Position numbers and translations under genes: made by a program
Shown: in pieces, positions 1 through 9,659 of the stretch
Position numbering within the stretch: position 1 is the stretch's first letter
How the letters are laid out: every line of letters begins with the position of its first letter
The notes under the pieces: model-generated
Database searches by the model: none
The model's input: the letters and a program-made list of their open reading frames with translations, nothing else
What the model was told of the DNA's origin: nothing
Source of the DNA: an uncultured bacterium
GTDB lineage: Bacteria > Bacillota_I > Bacilli_A > Acholeplasmatales > Anaeroplasmataceae
Reading direction: 5' to 3'
DNA: 62,909 nucleotides
Assembly: GCA_949292525.1 (NCBI GenBank)
Contig: CASEZJ010000002.1
Span: 1-62,909 of the forward strand

Positions 1-1
1 T

Positions 2-502
2 AATAATAAATATAGTGAAACTTTTAAAGTACCAGAACCATACATCCTTAAAAATGGAGCTAGGATTATGTCTTTAGTTGATCCAACTAAAAAAATGAGC
101 AAATCAGATGCTAATCCTAAGGCTTATATAACCTTACTTGATGATATAAATATTGCAAAAAAGAAAATTAAGAGTGCAGTTACTGATAGCGATGGTAATA
201 TCAAATACGATCCAATAAATAAACCTGGCATATCTAATTTATTAACGATTTATAGTGCTTTAACAAATACGTCTATTTCTGAATTAGAAACAAAATATCA
301 AGATAGTAATTATCAAACATTCAAAGAAGATTTAGCTGATATAGTAGCTTTGTTTTTAACTAAGATTCAAAACAAGTTTAATTATTATATCAATGATAGT
401 GAATTAGATTTAGTTCTAAATAGTGGTAGAGATTATGCATATCATTATGCATCAAGAAAAATACAAAAAGTATATCGTAAAGTTGGATTAGGAAGAAATT
501 AA
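2..502 (+). CDS. trpS: Tryptophanyl-tRNA synthetase, C-terminal part (5' end outside window)
   Basis: The reading frame is open from base 2, so the gene enters from the left and its N-terminus is missing. About 166 residues are visible. The class I signature KMSKS lies in the stretch VDPTKKMSKSDANP, which is typical of TrpRS, where the loop binds ATP during activation of tryptophan. The helical anticodon-binding region follows and the protein ends in the usual basic tail (YRKVGLGRN). A methionine at base 68 is internal and not the true start, because the residues before it (PEPYILKNGARIM) belong to the same family alignment. A strong hairpin terminator follows the TAA stop directly. It acts in the cytoplasm, charging tRNA-Trp. 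The assignment is firm; TyrRS is excluded by the spacing and context of the KMSKS loop. Confidence 0.93.
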   Translation, partial: NNKYSETFKVPEPYILKNGARIMSLVDPTKKMSKSDANPKAYITLLDDINIAKKKIKSAVTDSDGNIKYDPINKPGISNLLTIYSALTNTSISELETKYQDSNYQTFKEDLADIVALFLTKIQNKFNYYINDSELDLVLNSGRDYAYHYASRKIQKVYRKVGLGRN

Positions 503-547
503 AAAAAGGCTATAACAAGGTAAAATACCTATGTTATAGCTTTTTTT
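501..547. terminator. Bidirectional intrinsic terminator between trpS and the opp operon
   Basis: GCTATAACA (509-517) pairs with TGTTATAGC (532-540), extended inward by AGG/CCT. A run of A precedes it and a run of seven T follows, so it can terminate transcripts from both sides. The T run overlaps the stop codon of the minus-strand gene that ends at 546. Confidence 0.9.
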
Positions 548-968
548 ATACTTGATAATATGCTATATAAAATCCAATAGCTATTAACAAAAATATAGTA
601 GCAACAATAAGCCCTTCAACTTGAATTGGCTTCCTTTTTTCTTTTCTAATTTCTTTATAATCCGCATACGTACCTGACACTTCTTCATCTAATTTTGGTA
701 ATGGTATAAATTTTGCAACTATATATTTTACAGAATAAGATAAACCGTCAAAAGTTCCTTGATGAGCTGAAAATGATAGTGCAACCATTCCATATTCCAA
801 AACAGCAGGTATTAAAGTTATATCTGAAGAATAACGTAATGCTTCTTTTAAATCAGAAGCTGTAAAGGGATTTCTAAAAATTAGACATAAAGCCGAAATA
901 ACTATGCCGGTAATTAAATATTTAATTAAGGCAATAATTCGTTCTTTAGTAAAAAACTTTTTCTTCAT
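546..968 (-). CDS. Small membrane protein, resembles DUF3899 family
   Basis: This 140-residue protein has a basic N-terminus followed by a first membrane segment at about residues 12-32 and a second near the C-terminus at about 118-138. Between them lies a charged loop of about 70 residues with a KEIRKEKRK cluster. Length and topology resemble the small DUF3899-type membrane proteins of Bacilli, but that is recollection and uncertain. Its start codon overlaps the oppF stop by one base (TAATG), so it is translationally coupled and is the last gene of the opp operon, just before the terminator. No catalytic motif is visible. A role in the peptide transporter is suggested only by position. Confidence 0.6.
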   Translation of the reverse strand: MKKKFFTKERIIALIKYLITGIVISALCLIFRNPFTASDLKEALRYSSDITLIPAVLEYGMVALSFSAHQGTFDGLSYSVKYIVAKFIPLPKLDEEVSGTYADYKEIRKEKRKPIQVEGLIVATIFLLIAIGFYIAYYQV

Positions 969-2272
969 TATTTATTATTTTTCTTATCAATAGCTTCTAC
1001 TTCTGCCCGATATTTTTCTAATTCTTCTGTATTACATAATACAAAATGATTAGGAACAACTTCTTTAAACGTAGGTTGTTCTTTAGAATAATCATGTTCA
1101 GCCAAAGGATTATATGTAAATCTAACTCTTTGCTTTTCATAATTAGGATCAGGCAATGGAATAGCTGAAAGAAGAGATTTTGTATATGGATGTAATGGGT
1201 GTTTAAATAATTCATCAGAATTAGCCATTTCAACCATTTTTCCAAAATACATAACACCAATACGATCAGAAAAATATTTAACAACAGACAAGTTATGAGC
1301 GATAAATAAAATTGTTAATCCTAATTTATTTCTTAAATCATTTAATAGATTTAGAACTTGAGCTTGAATTGAAACATCTAAGGCAGATATAGGCTCATCA
1401 GCTATAATCATTTCTGGATTCATAATAATAGCTCGTGCTATACCTATACGTTGACGTTGACCACCTGAAAATTCATGTGGATAACGATCAGCATGTTCTC
1501 TAACTAACCCTACAAGTTCAAGAACCTCATAAACTTTCTCTTCAATATATTTTTTGTCTTTAACACCTTGAATAACAAGGCCTTCAGATATTATATCTTT
1601 AACTGTCATACGTGGATCAAGTGAAGCTATAGGATCTTGGAAAATCATTTGAATTTTTGTTACTAATTTTTCATGTGAAGCCTTATGTTTTGCCTTTTTA
1701 TATTCAGCTTTTATTTTAGCAAGTTCTTCAGGATTATTTTCAGCAGCAGCTAATTTAGGAGCATATTCTTCCTCAACGACTGCCACATTTCTCTTTATAT
1801 AATCTGCATTACAATTAGCTTGATCATGTTTAGCTTTTTTAATTTCTTCTCTTTGACTAGCAATATAAGCACTAGCTTCTTCTTTTAAGGTGTTTATTTG
1901 CTTTGCATATTCTTCTTTTGTGCTATCTGGTTCACTACCATTAGCTATTTTTTCATCTCTTTGTTTTTCTAATTCTTTAATTTTTGAATTAGTTTCCTTA
2001 CGTTTAGCCTTGATATTATTTTTATAATCTAAAGTACCTGCTACAATACGAGTATCTTCAAAATATACACTACCACCTGTAGCTTGATAAAGCTTTATAA
2101 TAGTACGTCCTGTTGTAGTTTTACCACAACCAGATTCCCCAACCAAACCAAAAACTTCACCTTTATTAATATTAAATGAAACATGATCAACGGCTTTTAA
2201 AGTTGTATTACCTAGCTTAAAATATTGGCTTAGGTTTTCTACTTTTAATAATGGCTTATTATTTTGTTGCAT
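968..2272 (-). CDS. oppF: Oligopeptide ABC transporter ATP-binding protein OppF, with coiled-coil insertion
   Basis: ATPase subunit that powers peptide import together with OppD. Walker A (GESGCGKTT) is near residue 45, the Q-loop (MIFQDPIASLDP) near 209, the signature FSGGQRQR near 266, and Walker B (MIIADEP) and the H-loop (FIAHNLS) follow. OppF proteins are usually about 310-330 aa; this one is 434 because about 130 residues rich in Lys, Glu and Ala, probably a helical hairpin, sit between Walker A and the Q-loop (about 75-205). The C-terminus carries an OppF-type tail (HPLHPYTKSLLSAIP). The gene overlaps oppD by 14 bases and the next small gene by one. Mycoplasma OppF is also enlarged, so the insertion may reflect a Mollicutes-like trait. 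Substrate cannot be read from sequence. Confidence 0.92.
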   Translation of the reverse strand: MQQNNKPLLKVENLSQYFKLGNTTLKAVDHVSFNINKGEVFGLVGESGCGKTTTGRTIIKLYQATGGSVYFEDTRIVAGTLDYKNNIKAKRKETNSKIKELEKQRDEKIANGSEPDSTKEEYAKQINTLKEEASAYIASQREEIKKAKHDQANCNADYIKRNVAVVEEEYAPKLAAAENNPEELAKIKAEYKKAKHKASHEKLVTKIQMIFQDPIASLDPRMTVKDIISEGLVIQGVKDKKYIEEKVYEVLELVGLVREHADRYPHEFSGGQRQRIGIARAIIMNPEMIIADEPISALDVSIQAQVLNLLNDLRNKLGLTILFIAHNLSVVKYFSDRIGVMYFGKMVEMANSDELFKHPLHPYTKSLLSAIPLPDPNYEKQRVRFTYNPLAEHDYSKEQPTFKEVVPNHFVLCNTEELEKYRAEVEAIDKKNNK

Positions 2273-4424
2273 TATTATTCACCATCTCTTTCATTTTCTT
2301 AATACGATTTACTAATGTTTTAGGTGGTTCAACTTTAGGTGCATCTGGATGTAATAACCAAGTTGCAGCATAATGTGTATCTGAAACCTTAAACATTGGT
2401 GGCTGCATTTCAAAATCTATTTTCATTGCATACTTATTACGAGCAGCAAATGCATCACCTTTAGGTGGATAAATCATATTAGGTGGAGTACCTGGAATTG
2501 ATTCTAATTTTTCCTTAGTATCTAAATCTGGCATAGATGATAATAAAGCCCAAGTATATGGATGTTTAGGATCATAGAAAACATCTTCACTAGTACCTAT
2601 TTCAACGATCTTACCAGCATACATAACCGCAATTCTATCAGCCATATTAGCTACTACACCCATATCATGAGTAATAAAGATAATTGATAAATTTCTTTCT
2701 CTTTTCAATTTGTTAATCAATTCAAGAATTTGTGATTGAATTGTAACATCAAGCGCTGTTGTAGGCTCATCACAAATTAAGATATCTGGATTAGCTGCTA
2801 GAGCTATAGCTATAACTATACGTTGACGCATACCACCTGAGAATTCAAATGGGTATTGTTTATAACGACGTTGAGGATCATTAATACCAACTTCTTCTAA
2901 TAGTTTGATAGCCTTATTTTTAGCTACTTTTTTAGTTACTTTTGTAGCTACATTAGATGCCATTAATTTAAAGTAATCAATCATAGCGATAGCTTCTTTA
3001 TTTAAATTACGGCTAGTATTGTTAATATACTTTTCTAAGTATTCTTCTAAATTATTATAAATTCTAAATAATTCTTTTTTAGATTGTTCCTTATCCCACA
3101 CCATTTTTGGTATAACTTCCCAATTAGGTGTTTTACCTTTAGAGATAATTTTATTATATTTTTCAGTATCCTTCTTAAAACGAGTTTCTTCTTTTGCATT
3201 GTTTTTATCAATAGCAAAATATTTATCAACCGCATCAATAATACTAGATCTAAATGTATAACAAGGACTTGTACGATAAATATCTAATTTATCTATAGAA
3301 TCAACAACATTTTTAACAAAAGGTTTTAATACTTTTACATATTCTTTTTTAGTAATTGTATCTAAATCCATTGCCATAATTTGTTTTAATTCTTCTAATA
3401 CTTTAATACTCTTATCTACACTTTCTTTATTGCTATAATTTAAAGCTTTTTCTACTAAGCTAATAAAATTAAGCATAAATTTAGCATCAAGTTCTTTTAA
3501 AGTAATAGCATTTAATTCATTAAAATCTTTATAACTAGGTAAAGATTCACTAACAAAGGTTAAGTAATATCCTAATGAGAAGAAATTAGGTTCAACTTTA
3601 TTTGCTAACTTAACTTCGGTAATGATATCTAAAACATTTTTTAGAGCTGTAACTAATTGGTCTTTATTAGCTAATTGTTTATCATTATCAATAGAAACTT
3701 CTAAATTATCAATAATATTAGCTAATGAAGATACATCAGCCATATAATATTCATTTTGAATTTTCTTATATTGCTCTTTAATATATTTAACTTCTTTTTT
3801 AGGGTTGTTTAAAGCATTTTTTTCAAGCTTAAACACAACATCATTAACATAGATCTCTAAATCTTCACAAGCTTCTTTAGCTCTTTGATATGTTTGTTCT
3901 AAAACCAAATGTTTTTCTTCAAATTGGTTAAACATTTTAGCATTTAATGCATTATTTTTCTTATCTTCTTCTGATGCATCATTATCCATATAGGCAACAG
4001 AATGTTTTAATAAACGATTAAATGCGCGTCTAGATTCTCTACGATTTGCCTTATTTTTTAAAATCATAGCTTCTGTAAGTTGTTTACCAACTCGCATGAT
4101 TGGATTTAAACTAGACATTGGGTCTTGGAAAATCATGGCAATTTTATCACCACGAATTTTATGAAAATCATCTTCGCTAATTTTTAATAAATCTTTGCCA
4201 TCATAGAAAATTTCACCATTTTGAACCATTGCATTACGAGCTAAAATTCCTAAAACAGCTCGCGATGTAACAGATTTACCAGAACCAGATTCACCAACTA
4301 TACATAATGTTTCACCAGCATATAGATCAAAAGATATGCCACGAACTGCTTGAACATTACCATTAACAGTTCTAAAAGATATCGTTAAATTATTAACACT
4401 TAATTTCTTTTCCATTTTAATCAT
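2259..4424 (-). CDS. oppD: Oligopeptide ABC transporter ATP-binding protein OppD, with a ~380-residue insertion
   Basis: ATPase subunit of the peptide importer. Walker A (GESGSGKS) lies near residue 45 and the Q-loop (MIFQDPMSSLNP) near 100; then a lysine- and glutamate-rich helical insertion of about 380 residues (about 115-495) interrupts the helical subdomain. The fold resumes with the signature FSGGMRQR near 530, Walker B (ILICDEPTTALD) and H-loop (FITHDMG). The tail has the OppD/DppD hallmark GTPPNMIYPPKGDAFAARN but without the usual cysteines of that region. Total length is 721 aa against about 350 for the family. The start is either 4424, which overlaps the oppC end (GATGATTAA), or the ATG at 4415; the AGAGGAG site fits neither perfectly. 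No frameshift is needed, so the insertion is encoded in frame. Confidence 0.92.
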   Translation of the reverse strand: MIKMEKKLSVNNLTISFRTVNGNVQAVRGISFDLYAGETLCIVGESGSGKSVTSRAVLGILARNAMVQNGEIFYDGKDLLKISEDDFHKIRGDKIAMIFQDPMSSLNPIMRVGKQLTEAMILKNKANRRESRRAFNRLLKHSVAYMDNDASEEDKKNNALNAKMFNQFEEKHLVLEQTYQRAKEACEDLEIYVNDVVFKLEKNALNNPKKEVKYIKEQYKKIQNEYYMADVSSLANIIDNLEVSIDNDKQLANKDQLVTALKNVLDIITEVKLANKVEPNFFSLGYYLTFVSESLPSYKDFNELNAITLKELDAKFMLNFISLVEKALNYSNKESVDKSIKVLEELKQIMAMDLDTITKKEYVKVLKPFVKNVVDSIDKLDIYRTSPCYTFRSSIIDAVDKYFAIDKNNAKEETRFKKDTEKYNKIISKGKTPNWEVIPKMVWDKEQSKKELFRIYNNLEEYLEKYINNTSRNLNKEAIAMIDYFKLMASNVATKVTKKVAKNKAIKLLEEVGINDPQRRYKQYPFEFSGGMRQRIVIAIALAANPDILICDEPTTALDVTIQSQILELINKLKRERNLSIIFITHDMGVVANMADRIAVMYAGKIVEIGTSEDVFYDPKHPYTWALLSSMPDLDTKEKLESIPGTPPNMIYPPKGDAFAARNKYAMKIDFEMQPPMFKVSDTHYAATWLLHPDAPKVEPPKTLVNRIKKMKEMVNNNATK

Positions 4425-5916
4425 CAGCTCCTCTCAATGAAGGGTTGAATGCATCACGTAAACCATTACCAAACAAGTTAAATGTAATCATTAATAATGA
4501 AATAAATAGTGCTGGGAACAATATTACGTGTGGATATGTACTTAAGATATTTTTACCATTAGCAAGCATAGTACCAACAGAAGTTAATGAAGATGAATCT
4601 AGGTTAACGATACCTAAATATGTTAATGAAGATTCACTGAAAATAACACTTGGAATTACTAATACTGAAGAAGTTATTAATGTACCTAAAGCATTTGGGA
4701 AAATATGCTTAAACATTAATCTCTTATTTGAAGCACCTAAGGTACGAGCCGCTAAAACATATTCTTGATTCTTATAACGATAGAATTGCATACGCGTTGT
4801 AGCAGCAGTTCCTATCCAACCTGTTATAAAGAATGCAAGTAGCAAGGCAGGTACAACACCAACCTTCTTAGATAAATGTAATTGGAATAATGTCGTTACA
4901 ACCATGAATGGCACATTACCCAAAATATCGCAAATACGTTCCATAATTAAGTCTATCTTACCGCCATAAAAGCCTTCAATAGCACCATAAATAGCACCTA
5001 TAACTAGGTTTACAACAGATACACCAATAGCTAGTATGAAACTAAAACGTGCTGCAATAGCAAGTCTTGTAAAAATATCATAACCACTTGAATCAGTACC
5101 AAATACAAATGATGGTTCTTCACCATAACAATATTGGAAATAAGCATATTTAGAAACACGAACTTGCCAATTGGCTGTACCAGAAGCTTTTTTATAACGA
5201 TATGAGCCATCAGCATTTAATAAATATGATGTTTGAATTATAGGTTGATTATTTTCATCATATTCTTCAACTAATGGGTTGCCTAAACGATCAATTTTAT
5301 AGTAAATATTAGCATCTTCTTTAAAACTGTTTACATTAGTTTCAATATTTACTACTGGATATAATAATTGAATACCTGTTTCTTCTTCCCATTGTTCCAT
5401 TCTTTCATATGTTGCATCATCAACATCTAAGAATAACATACCAAGTCCATAATAAGAATCATAACGAATATTATATGCTAATACTCTTTGGCCTTGAGCG
5501 TTATAAACATATTCCCAACTTTCTAATTTAGCAATTGGGTTTTGACCTGTTTCAAGATACATTGCATAATATTTTGCATATGTATTTTGATTGATTTGCA
5601 TTGCTTTTGTTCCATCCCAAAAACCAGTTCCTTCTAACCAACTAATTTTTGGTAATATTCTATTATAATATTGTCTGTTCTTATCAAAATTGCCTTTAGT
5701 ATAATCATTTCCGGCTAAAATTGGAACAAATATAGCATATAGAATTAATATACAAATAATTATAAAGGCTGCAACTGAAGCTTTATTCTTACGGAAACGA
5801 ATAAATGCATCTTTAAAATAACCTATTTTCTTAGTTTCAATTTTAGTATCATGTATCGATTTGTCAGCATTAACAAATTCAAACATTGATTTTTCAACTT
5901 TAACAGTATCTTGCAT
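4417..5916 (-). CDS. oppC: Oligopeptide ABC transporter permease OppC, with large extracytoplasmic insertion
   Basis: Membrane permease subunit. One membrane segment lies at about residues 47-70 (ASVAAFIIICILILYAIFVP), followed by about 190 hydrophilic residues rich in Tyr, Asn and Asp, then the conserved restart FGTDSSGYDIFTRL and the five-helix BPD transport core. The EAA-type loop (RTLGASNKRLMFKHIFPNA) that docks onto OppD/F is present. OppC is normally about 300 aa; this one is 499, all of the excess being between the first and second membrane segments, which is predicted to face outward near OppA. The start overlaps the oppB stop by one base. The insertion could be a peptide-docking domain (inference). 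Confidence 0.92.
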   Translation of the reverse strand: MQDTVKVEKSMFEFVNADKSIHDTKIETKKIGYFKDAFIRFRKNKASVAAFIIICILILYAIFVPILAGNDYTKGNFDKNRQYYNRILPKISWLEGTGFWDGTKAMQINQNTYAKYYAMYLETGQNPIAKLESWEYVYNAQGQRVLAYNIRYDSYYGLGMLFLDVDDATYERMEQWEEETGIQLLYPVVNIETNVNSFKEDANIYYKIDRLGNPLVEEYDENNQPIIQTSYLLNADGSYRYKKASGTANWQVRVSKYAYFQYCYGEEPSFVFGTDSSGYDIFTRLAIAARFSFILAIGVSVVNLVIGAIYGAIEGFYGGKIDLIMERICDILGNVPFMVVTTLFQLHLSKKVGVVPALLLAFFITGWIGTAATTRMQFYRYKNQEYVLAARTLGASNKRLMFKHIFPNALGTLITSSVLVIPSVIFSESSLTYLGIVNLDSSSLTSVGTMLANGKNILSTYPHVILFPALFISLLMITFNLFGNGLRDAFNPSLRGADD

Positions 5917-6875
5917 TATTTCGCCCCCATTCTAATTCTAGGATCTATAAATCCATAACTTAAGTCAACTATTATACCTGCTAATAATCCTACTAAACAG
6001 TAGAAACCAGATAATAACATAAATAAATTGTATTCTGGTTGAGTACCAGTTATAGATTCAATATATAATGGACCAACACCAGGAACCCCAAAAATTTGTT
6101 CAATAATCAAAGATCCACCAATAATACCAATAAATTGGGAAATGATTGATGGGAAAATTGGAACCATTGAATTTCTCAAGGCATGTCTTGTTGTTGCTTG
6201 AGCTCTAGTTAAACCTTTAGTTCTAGCTAATAGCATAAATTCACTAGTTAAAACTTCTGTTAATTCAGCTCTAGTATAACGAGTTAGACCAGCAATTGTA
6301 CCAAAAGATAATGATAATATAGCTGGTAAAGCTGATAAGAACATAGACCAACTTAAGAAATCATAACCACTTTGCATTTGTAATGGTAACCATTTCCATT
6401 TAAAACAAATAAAATATTGAACAATAAATGCATAAACATATGATGGTACTGAAATAAATACCATAACACCTGTACTAATTAAATGATCTTGCCATCTGTT
6501 TTTCTTTAAAGCGGCGAATATACCTAATCCTAAACCAATAGGAACGCTTATTAACATAGCTAAGAAGTTAATATACATAGTAAATGGTAGCTTAGACAAG
6601 AAAATATTCATAATTTCTTGGCCTTGATATTTAGCACCTTCTGCTAAACCCCAGTTACCACCAAATAAAGTCAAACGTAAAAAAATAAAATATTGCTCGA
6701 TGATTGGCTTATTGTAACCAAGTAATTCACGCCTTGCTTCTAAAACGGCAGCATCTTTATTTGCAGCATCTATTGGAGCTAATGGTAGTAGTTTTACTAA
6801 GATAAAACACATAGTAATAATTACTAAAAAAGTAAATACTAAAAGTGCTAATCTTTTTAATACGTATTTAAACAT
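5916..6875 (-). CDS. oppB: Oligopeptide ABC transporter permease OppB
   Basis: Membrane permease partner of OppC. At 319 aa it has normal family length. The N-terminus (MFKYVLKRLALLVFTFLVI) is a typical OppB/DppB first membrane segment, and the EAA loop reads RTKGLTRAQATTRHALRNS. The C-terminus EQIFGVPGVG...FIDPRIR is diagnostic. The start is supported by AAGGAG seven to eight bases upstream. It follows oppA after a 106-base gap containing a stem-loop. Unlike its neighbours it carries no insertion. Confidence 0.95.
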   Translation of the reverse strand: MFKYVLKRLALLVFTFLVIITMCFILVKLLPLAPIDAANKDAAVLEARRELLGYNKPIIEQYFIFLRLTLFGGNWGLAEGAKYQGQEIMNIFLSKLPFTMYINFLAMLISVPIGLGLGIFAALKKNRWQDHLISTGVMVFISVPSYVYAFIVQYFICFKWKWLPLQMQSGYDFLSWSMFLSALPAILSLSFGTIAGLTRYTRAELTEVLTSEFMLLARTKGLTRAQATTRHALRNSMVPIFPSIISQFIGIIGGSLIIEQIFGVPGVGPLYIESITGTQPEYNLFMLLSGFYCLVGLLAGIIVDLSYGFIDPRIRMGAK

Positions 6876-6907
6876 AAATTACTCCTTTTCTTGATAACAT
6901 AAAAATA

Positions 6908-6945
6908 AAAATAGGTAGATAGAGCATACACCCTATCTACATATT
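6908..6945 (-). terminator. Stem-loop between oppA and oppB (partial terminator)
   Basis: GTAGATAG (6915-6922) pairs with CTATCTAC (6933-6940); on the minus strand it is followed by CTATTTTTATTTTT. A leaky terminator or 3'-end stabiliser at this place is the usual way of making the binding protein in excess over the membrane subunits. Confidence 0.65.
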
Positions 6946-6981
6946 TTTATTGTGTTTGTAAATAAGACTAATGTTAAATTA

Positions 6982-9597
6982 TTAGTTAATATAATCTAAT
7001 GTACCGCCTTGATCAGCAACATAATCTGCCCAACCTTCATCATCATAATTATATGTATAATATTTCATTCCACCAAAGCCCATACCAAATACGTATTCTT
7101 CAGTAGCATAATTAATCTTATGACCTTTCATTTGAGCTGATGAGTCATCTAATAATGGTAACATTGTATATTGTTCAAGAACTGCGCCTTCACATGCAGC
7201 TAAAACTGCGATTCTATTTTCATAAGTTTGATCTGGACCACAATTTATTACATATGTTTTATTATCTTTATCTGTAACTACAACATCACCAGAAAGACCT
7301 TCATTAGACCAAGCTAAAGCTGAAGCAGTTAAAGTCACATTAGTTAATGTTTTTTCTGTACCAGCAATTGCTTTACCATCTCTATCGGCATCAAAAGCTT
7401 TAATTGATTCAAATGTTACAGGAACCATTACTGTATCATAATCAATACCAGTATCATATGTATATTGAGGATCTGTATAAGCACCAATTAAACCATATGG
7501 ATCTAATTCAGAGCCTGACCAACCTACACCAAATAGAATATCAACTTGACCTTGTCTTAAAGCATCACCGAAACCATCACCGATTGAATAATCGAATGTG
7601 AAAGTGAATTTATCTTCAAAAGCAGTACCTTTAGCAGCTTCATTCCAACTATTAGTTAATACATCGAAACCTTTTGAATAGAAACTTGCGTTACTTGGAG
7701 CACCAACTACGATTTCAAGCTTAGAACTGCCGTCCCATGCACCAGAATCTTTTAATTTTTGAGCAGCTTCATTGAATTTAACTTTTGCTTGAGCTGTATC
7801 AACACCAGTGATTGAAGCAATAGCTTCTTCTTTAGTAGCATAACGTTTACCTTCACCAACTTGATCAGATAATCCCCAGAATTCAAGAATTACATCTTTA
7901 GCTACTTCTTCAGCACGATATGTTAAACCTTGTTCAGGATCTGAAACAATTAAATTAGAGAATAATGCTAAACCGGCATTGTTCATTGGAGAACAAGCAA
8001 GTGCGAATGCTTTTCTATCAACTGCAAATGATAATGCTTGACGGAATTCTAATGTTTTTAATGCCTTATCGCCAGTAGTTTCACCAGTTGGGTTGATTGC
8101 GATAAAGAATGTTGAAGCACCTGTTGCATAATAAGTATATGGACTTGATGAATATGTTTGCATATCTGCTTCTGTTAAGCCATAACCATCTAATTCACCA
8201 TTTAAGAACATTTGTAATCTAGTTGCATCATTAACTTGATGTACAGTTCTAATTACATCTGTTTGATAATAACCTTCGCCTGGTTCTTGATCATTATAAC
8301 CATACCAATTTTCATTTCTAGATAAAACTAATTCTTTATCCATTTGGAATGTTGTTAATTTATAAGGACCATATGATGAATATGTTTCTACACTAGTACC
8401 ATATGAGTTACTATAAACACCATCACCACTTGTTTTTGCACATTTATTATATAATTCAATATTTACTAAGAATGTAGGAATTGAATATTTTAAGTAGAAG
8501 CCTGATAATGGTTTATCAATGATGTAGTCAATTGTATAATCATCAACAGCTTTAATACCTACATCTTCCCATTTAACTTCTGGCCAAGTGTAATCTGCAA
8601 CGCAGAAATCTAATTCTTCATCTGCCATACTTTGCCACCAAGCAATTAATCTATTCCATGCAGCACTCATAGTAGGATCAGCTTTGATTTGAGCTAATGT
8701 TTTACCTTCCATGTTAGCAAATGTAGCTAATAAAGCAGATTTACCATCAGCATCTAATGCTTCATAAACTGTACCTGCACCTTCACCATAACCATCTGTA
8801 ACTTTACCGCCAATATAGTTAGCAATTAAATAGCTTGCAACCATATTTGCATCATATGTAGCAGGGAAACCAATTGCAGCTCTAATTGAAGCTTCAGCAT
8901 CTGGTTCTTCCTTAGTTGCAGGGCCTAATTTAAATACATATTCGCTATCTTTTGCAGAATCATAAGGATCATTTGCTATATCAGCAGCATAAACGCCTTC
9001 TTTTCCTTGATATAGATATTTTTGAGCGTTATGGATCACAAAGTTACCACTATATGCACTATCAGAACGATAGTTTTGAGCTGCTGGATCTAGTAATAAT
9101 TTCATTGATTCAACAAAAGTTTCAGCAGTGATAGCTGTACCATCATCGAATTTTAAATCATCACGAATTTGAATACGCCATGCACGAGAAACATCAGTAT
9201 CGCCGATACCCCAAACTTTGTCTGCACCTTTATAATTAGCCGTAACATCTTTTGGGTCATCAACTGCCATACCATTAACTAATTTATACCCTGTTTTATC
9301 TTCATTATAATCAAACTCATAGAAGCCTGATGAAGTGTAAGATAACACTAAACTGTTTGCTGTAGCAGTTTGATAAGTAAATGGGTTAAAGTTGTTAGGG
9401 AAAGTTGATGTAGCTTGATTATAAGTGTGAGTACCATCGTTTGAATAACTTGGACCTACTGGATCAACTGGATCAACCGGACCTACTGGAGGTGGAGTTA
9501 CGCCACCACCATCATCATTTGTATTTTCGCAACCGGCAATTGAAACTCCGGCTACAACAGCTAAACCTAAAAAAGCTAGCTTTTTAAATAATTTCAT
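6982..9597 (-). CDS. oppA: Oligopeptide-binding lipoprotein OppA (enlarged)
   Basis: Extracellular substrate-binding lipoprotein that delivers peptides to OppBC. The start is the ATG at 9597 (MKLFKKLAFLGL), preceded by GGAAGGAGAG at good spacing; an upstream GAG-rich extension would precede the ribosome site. The lipobox ends at Cys23 (SIAGC), followed by a Gly/Pro/Asp/Val linker at about residues 30-50. SBP_bac_5 features follow: TYQTATANSLVLSYTSSGFY, then RAWRIQIRDDLKFDDGTAITAETFVESMK, and FRQALSFAVDRKAFA. The mature protein is about 850 aa, against about 520-560 in typical OppA. Extra sequence is spread through the middle (about residues 190-330 and 650-800). The large size parallels the extra domains in OppC, D and F. 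Ligand specificity is not predictable. Confidence 0.93.
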   Translation of the reverse strand: MKLFKKLAFLGLAVVAGVSIAGCENTNDDGGGVTPPPVGPVDPVDPVGPSYSNDGTHTYNQATSTFPNNFNPFTYQTATANSLVLSYTSSGFYEFDYNEDKTGYKLVNGMAVDDPKDVTANYKGADKVWGIGDTDVSRAWRIQIRDDLKFDDGTAITAETFVESMKLLLDPAAQNYRSDSAYSGNFVIHNAQKYLYQGKEGVYAADIANDPYDSAKDSEYVFKLGPATKEEPDAEASIRAAIGFPATYDANMVASYLIANYIGGKVTDGYGEGAGTVYEALDADGKSALLATFANMEGKTLAQIKADPTMSAAWNRLIAWWQSMADEELDFCVADYTWPEVKWEDVGIKAVDDYTIDYIIDKPLSGFYLKYSIPTFLVNIELYNKCAKTSGDGVYSNSYGTSVETYSSYGPYKLTTFQMDKELVLSRNENWYGYNDQEPGEGYYQTDVIRTVHQVNDATRLQMFLNGELDGYGLTEADMQTYSSSPYTYYATGASTFFIAINPTGETTGDKALKTLEFRQALSFAVDRKAFALACSPMNNAGLALFSNLIVSDPEQGLTYRAEEVAKDVILEFWGLSDQVGEGKRYATKEEAIASITGVDTAQAKVKFNEAAQKLKDSGAWDGSSKLEIVVGAPSNASFYSKGFDVLTNSWNEAAKGTAFEDKFTFTFDYSIGDGFGDALRQGQVDILFGVGWSGSELDPYGLIGAYTDPQYTYDTGIDYDTVMVPVTFESIKAFDADRDGKAIAGTEKTLTNVTLTASALAWSNEGLSGDVVVTDKDNKTYVINCGPDQTYENRIAVLAACEGAVLEQYTMLPLLDDSSAQMKGHKINYATEEYVFGMGFGGMKYYTYNYDDEGWADYVADQGGTLDYIN

Positions 9598-9631
9598 TAA
9601 AATCTCTCCTTCCAAATAAGATTTGTCTATT

Positions 9632-9659
9632 ATTATAACTTTTTTTTGCCTAAATGCAA
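9632..9659 (-). promoter_or_regulatory. Promoter of the opp operon
   Basis: On the minus strand TTGCAT (9654-9659) is followed after 16 bases by a perfect TATAAT (9632-9637), about 35 bases ahead of the oppA start and its GGAAGGAGAG site. Confidence 0.8.

Noticed and set aside
4445-4768. 107-aa plus-strand frame inside oppC
   Set aside because: Shadow frame of oppC; no start signal and no plausible protein pattern.
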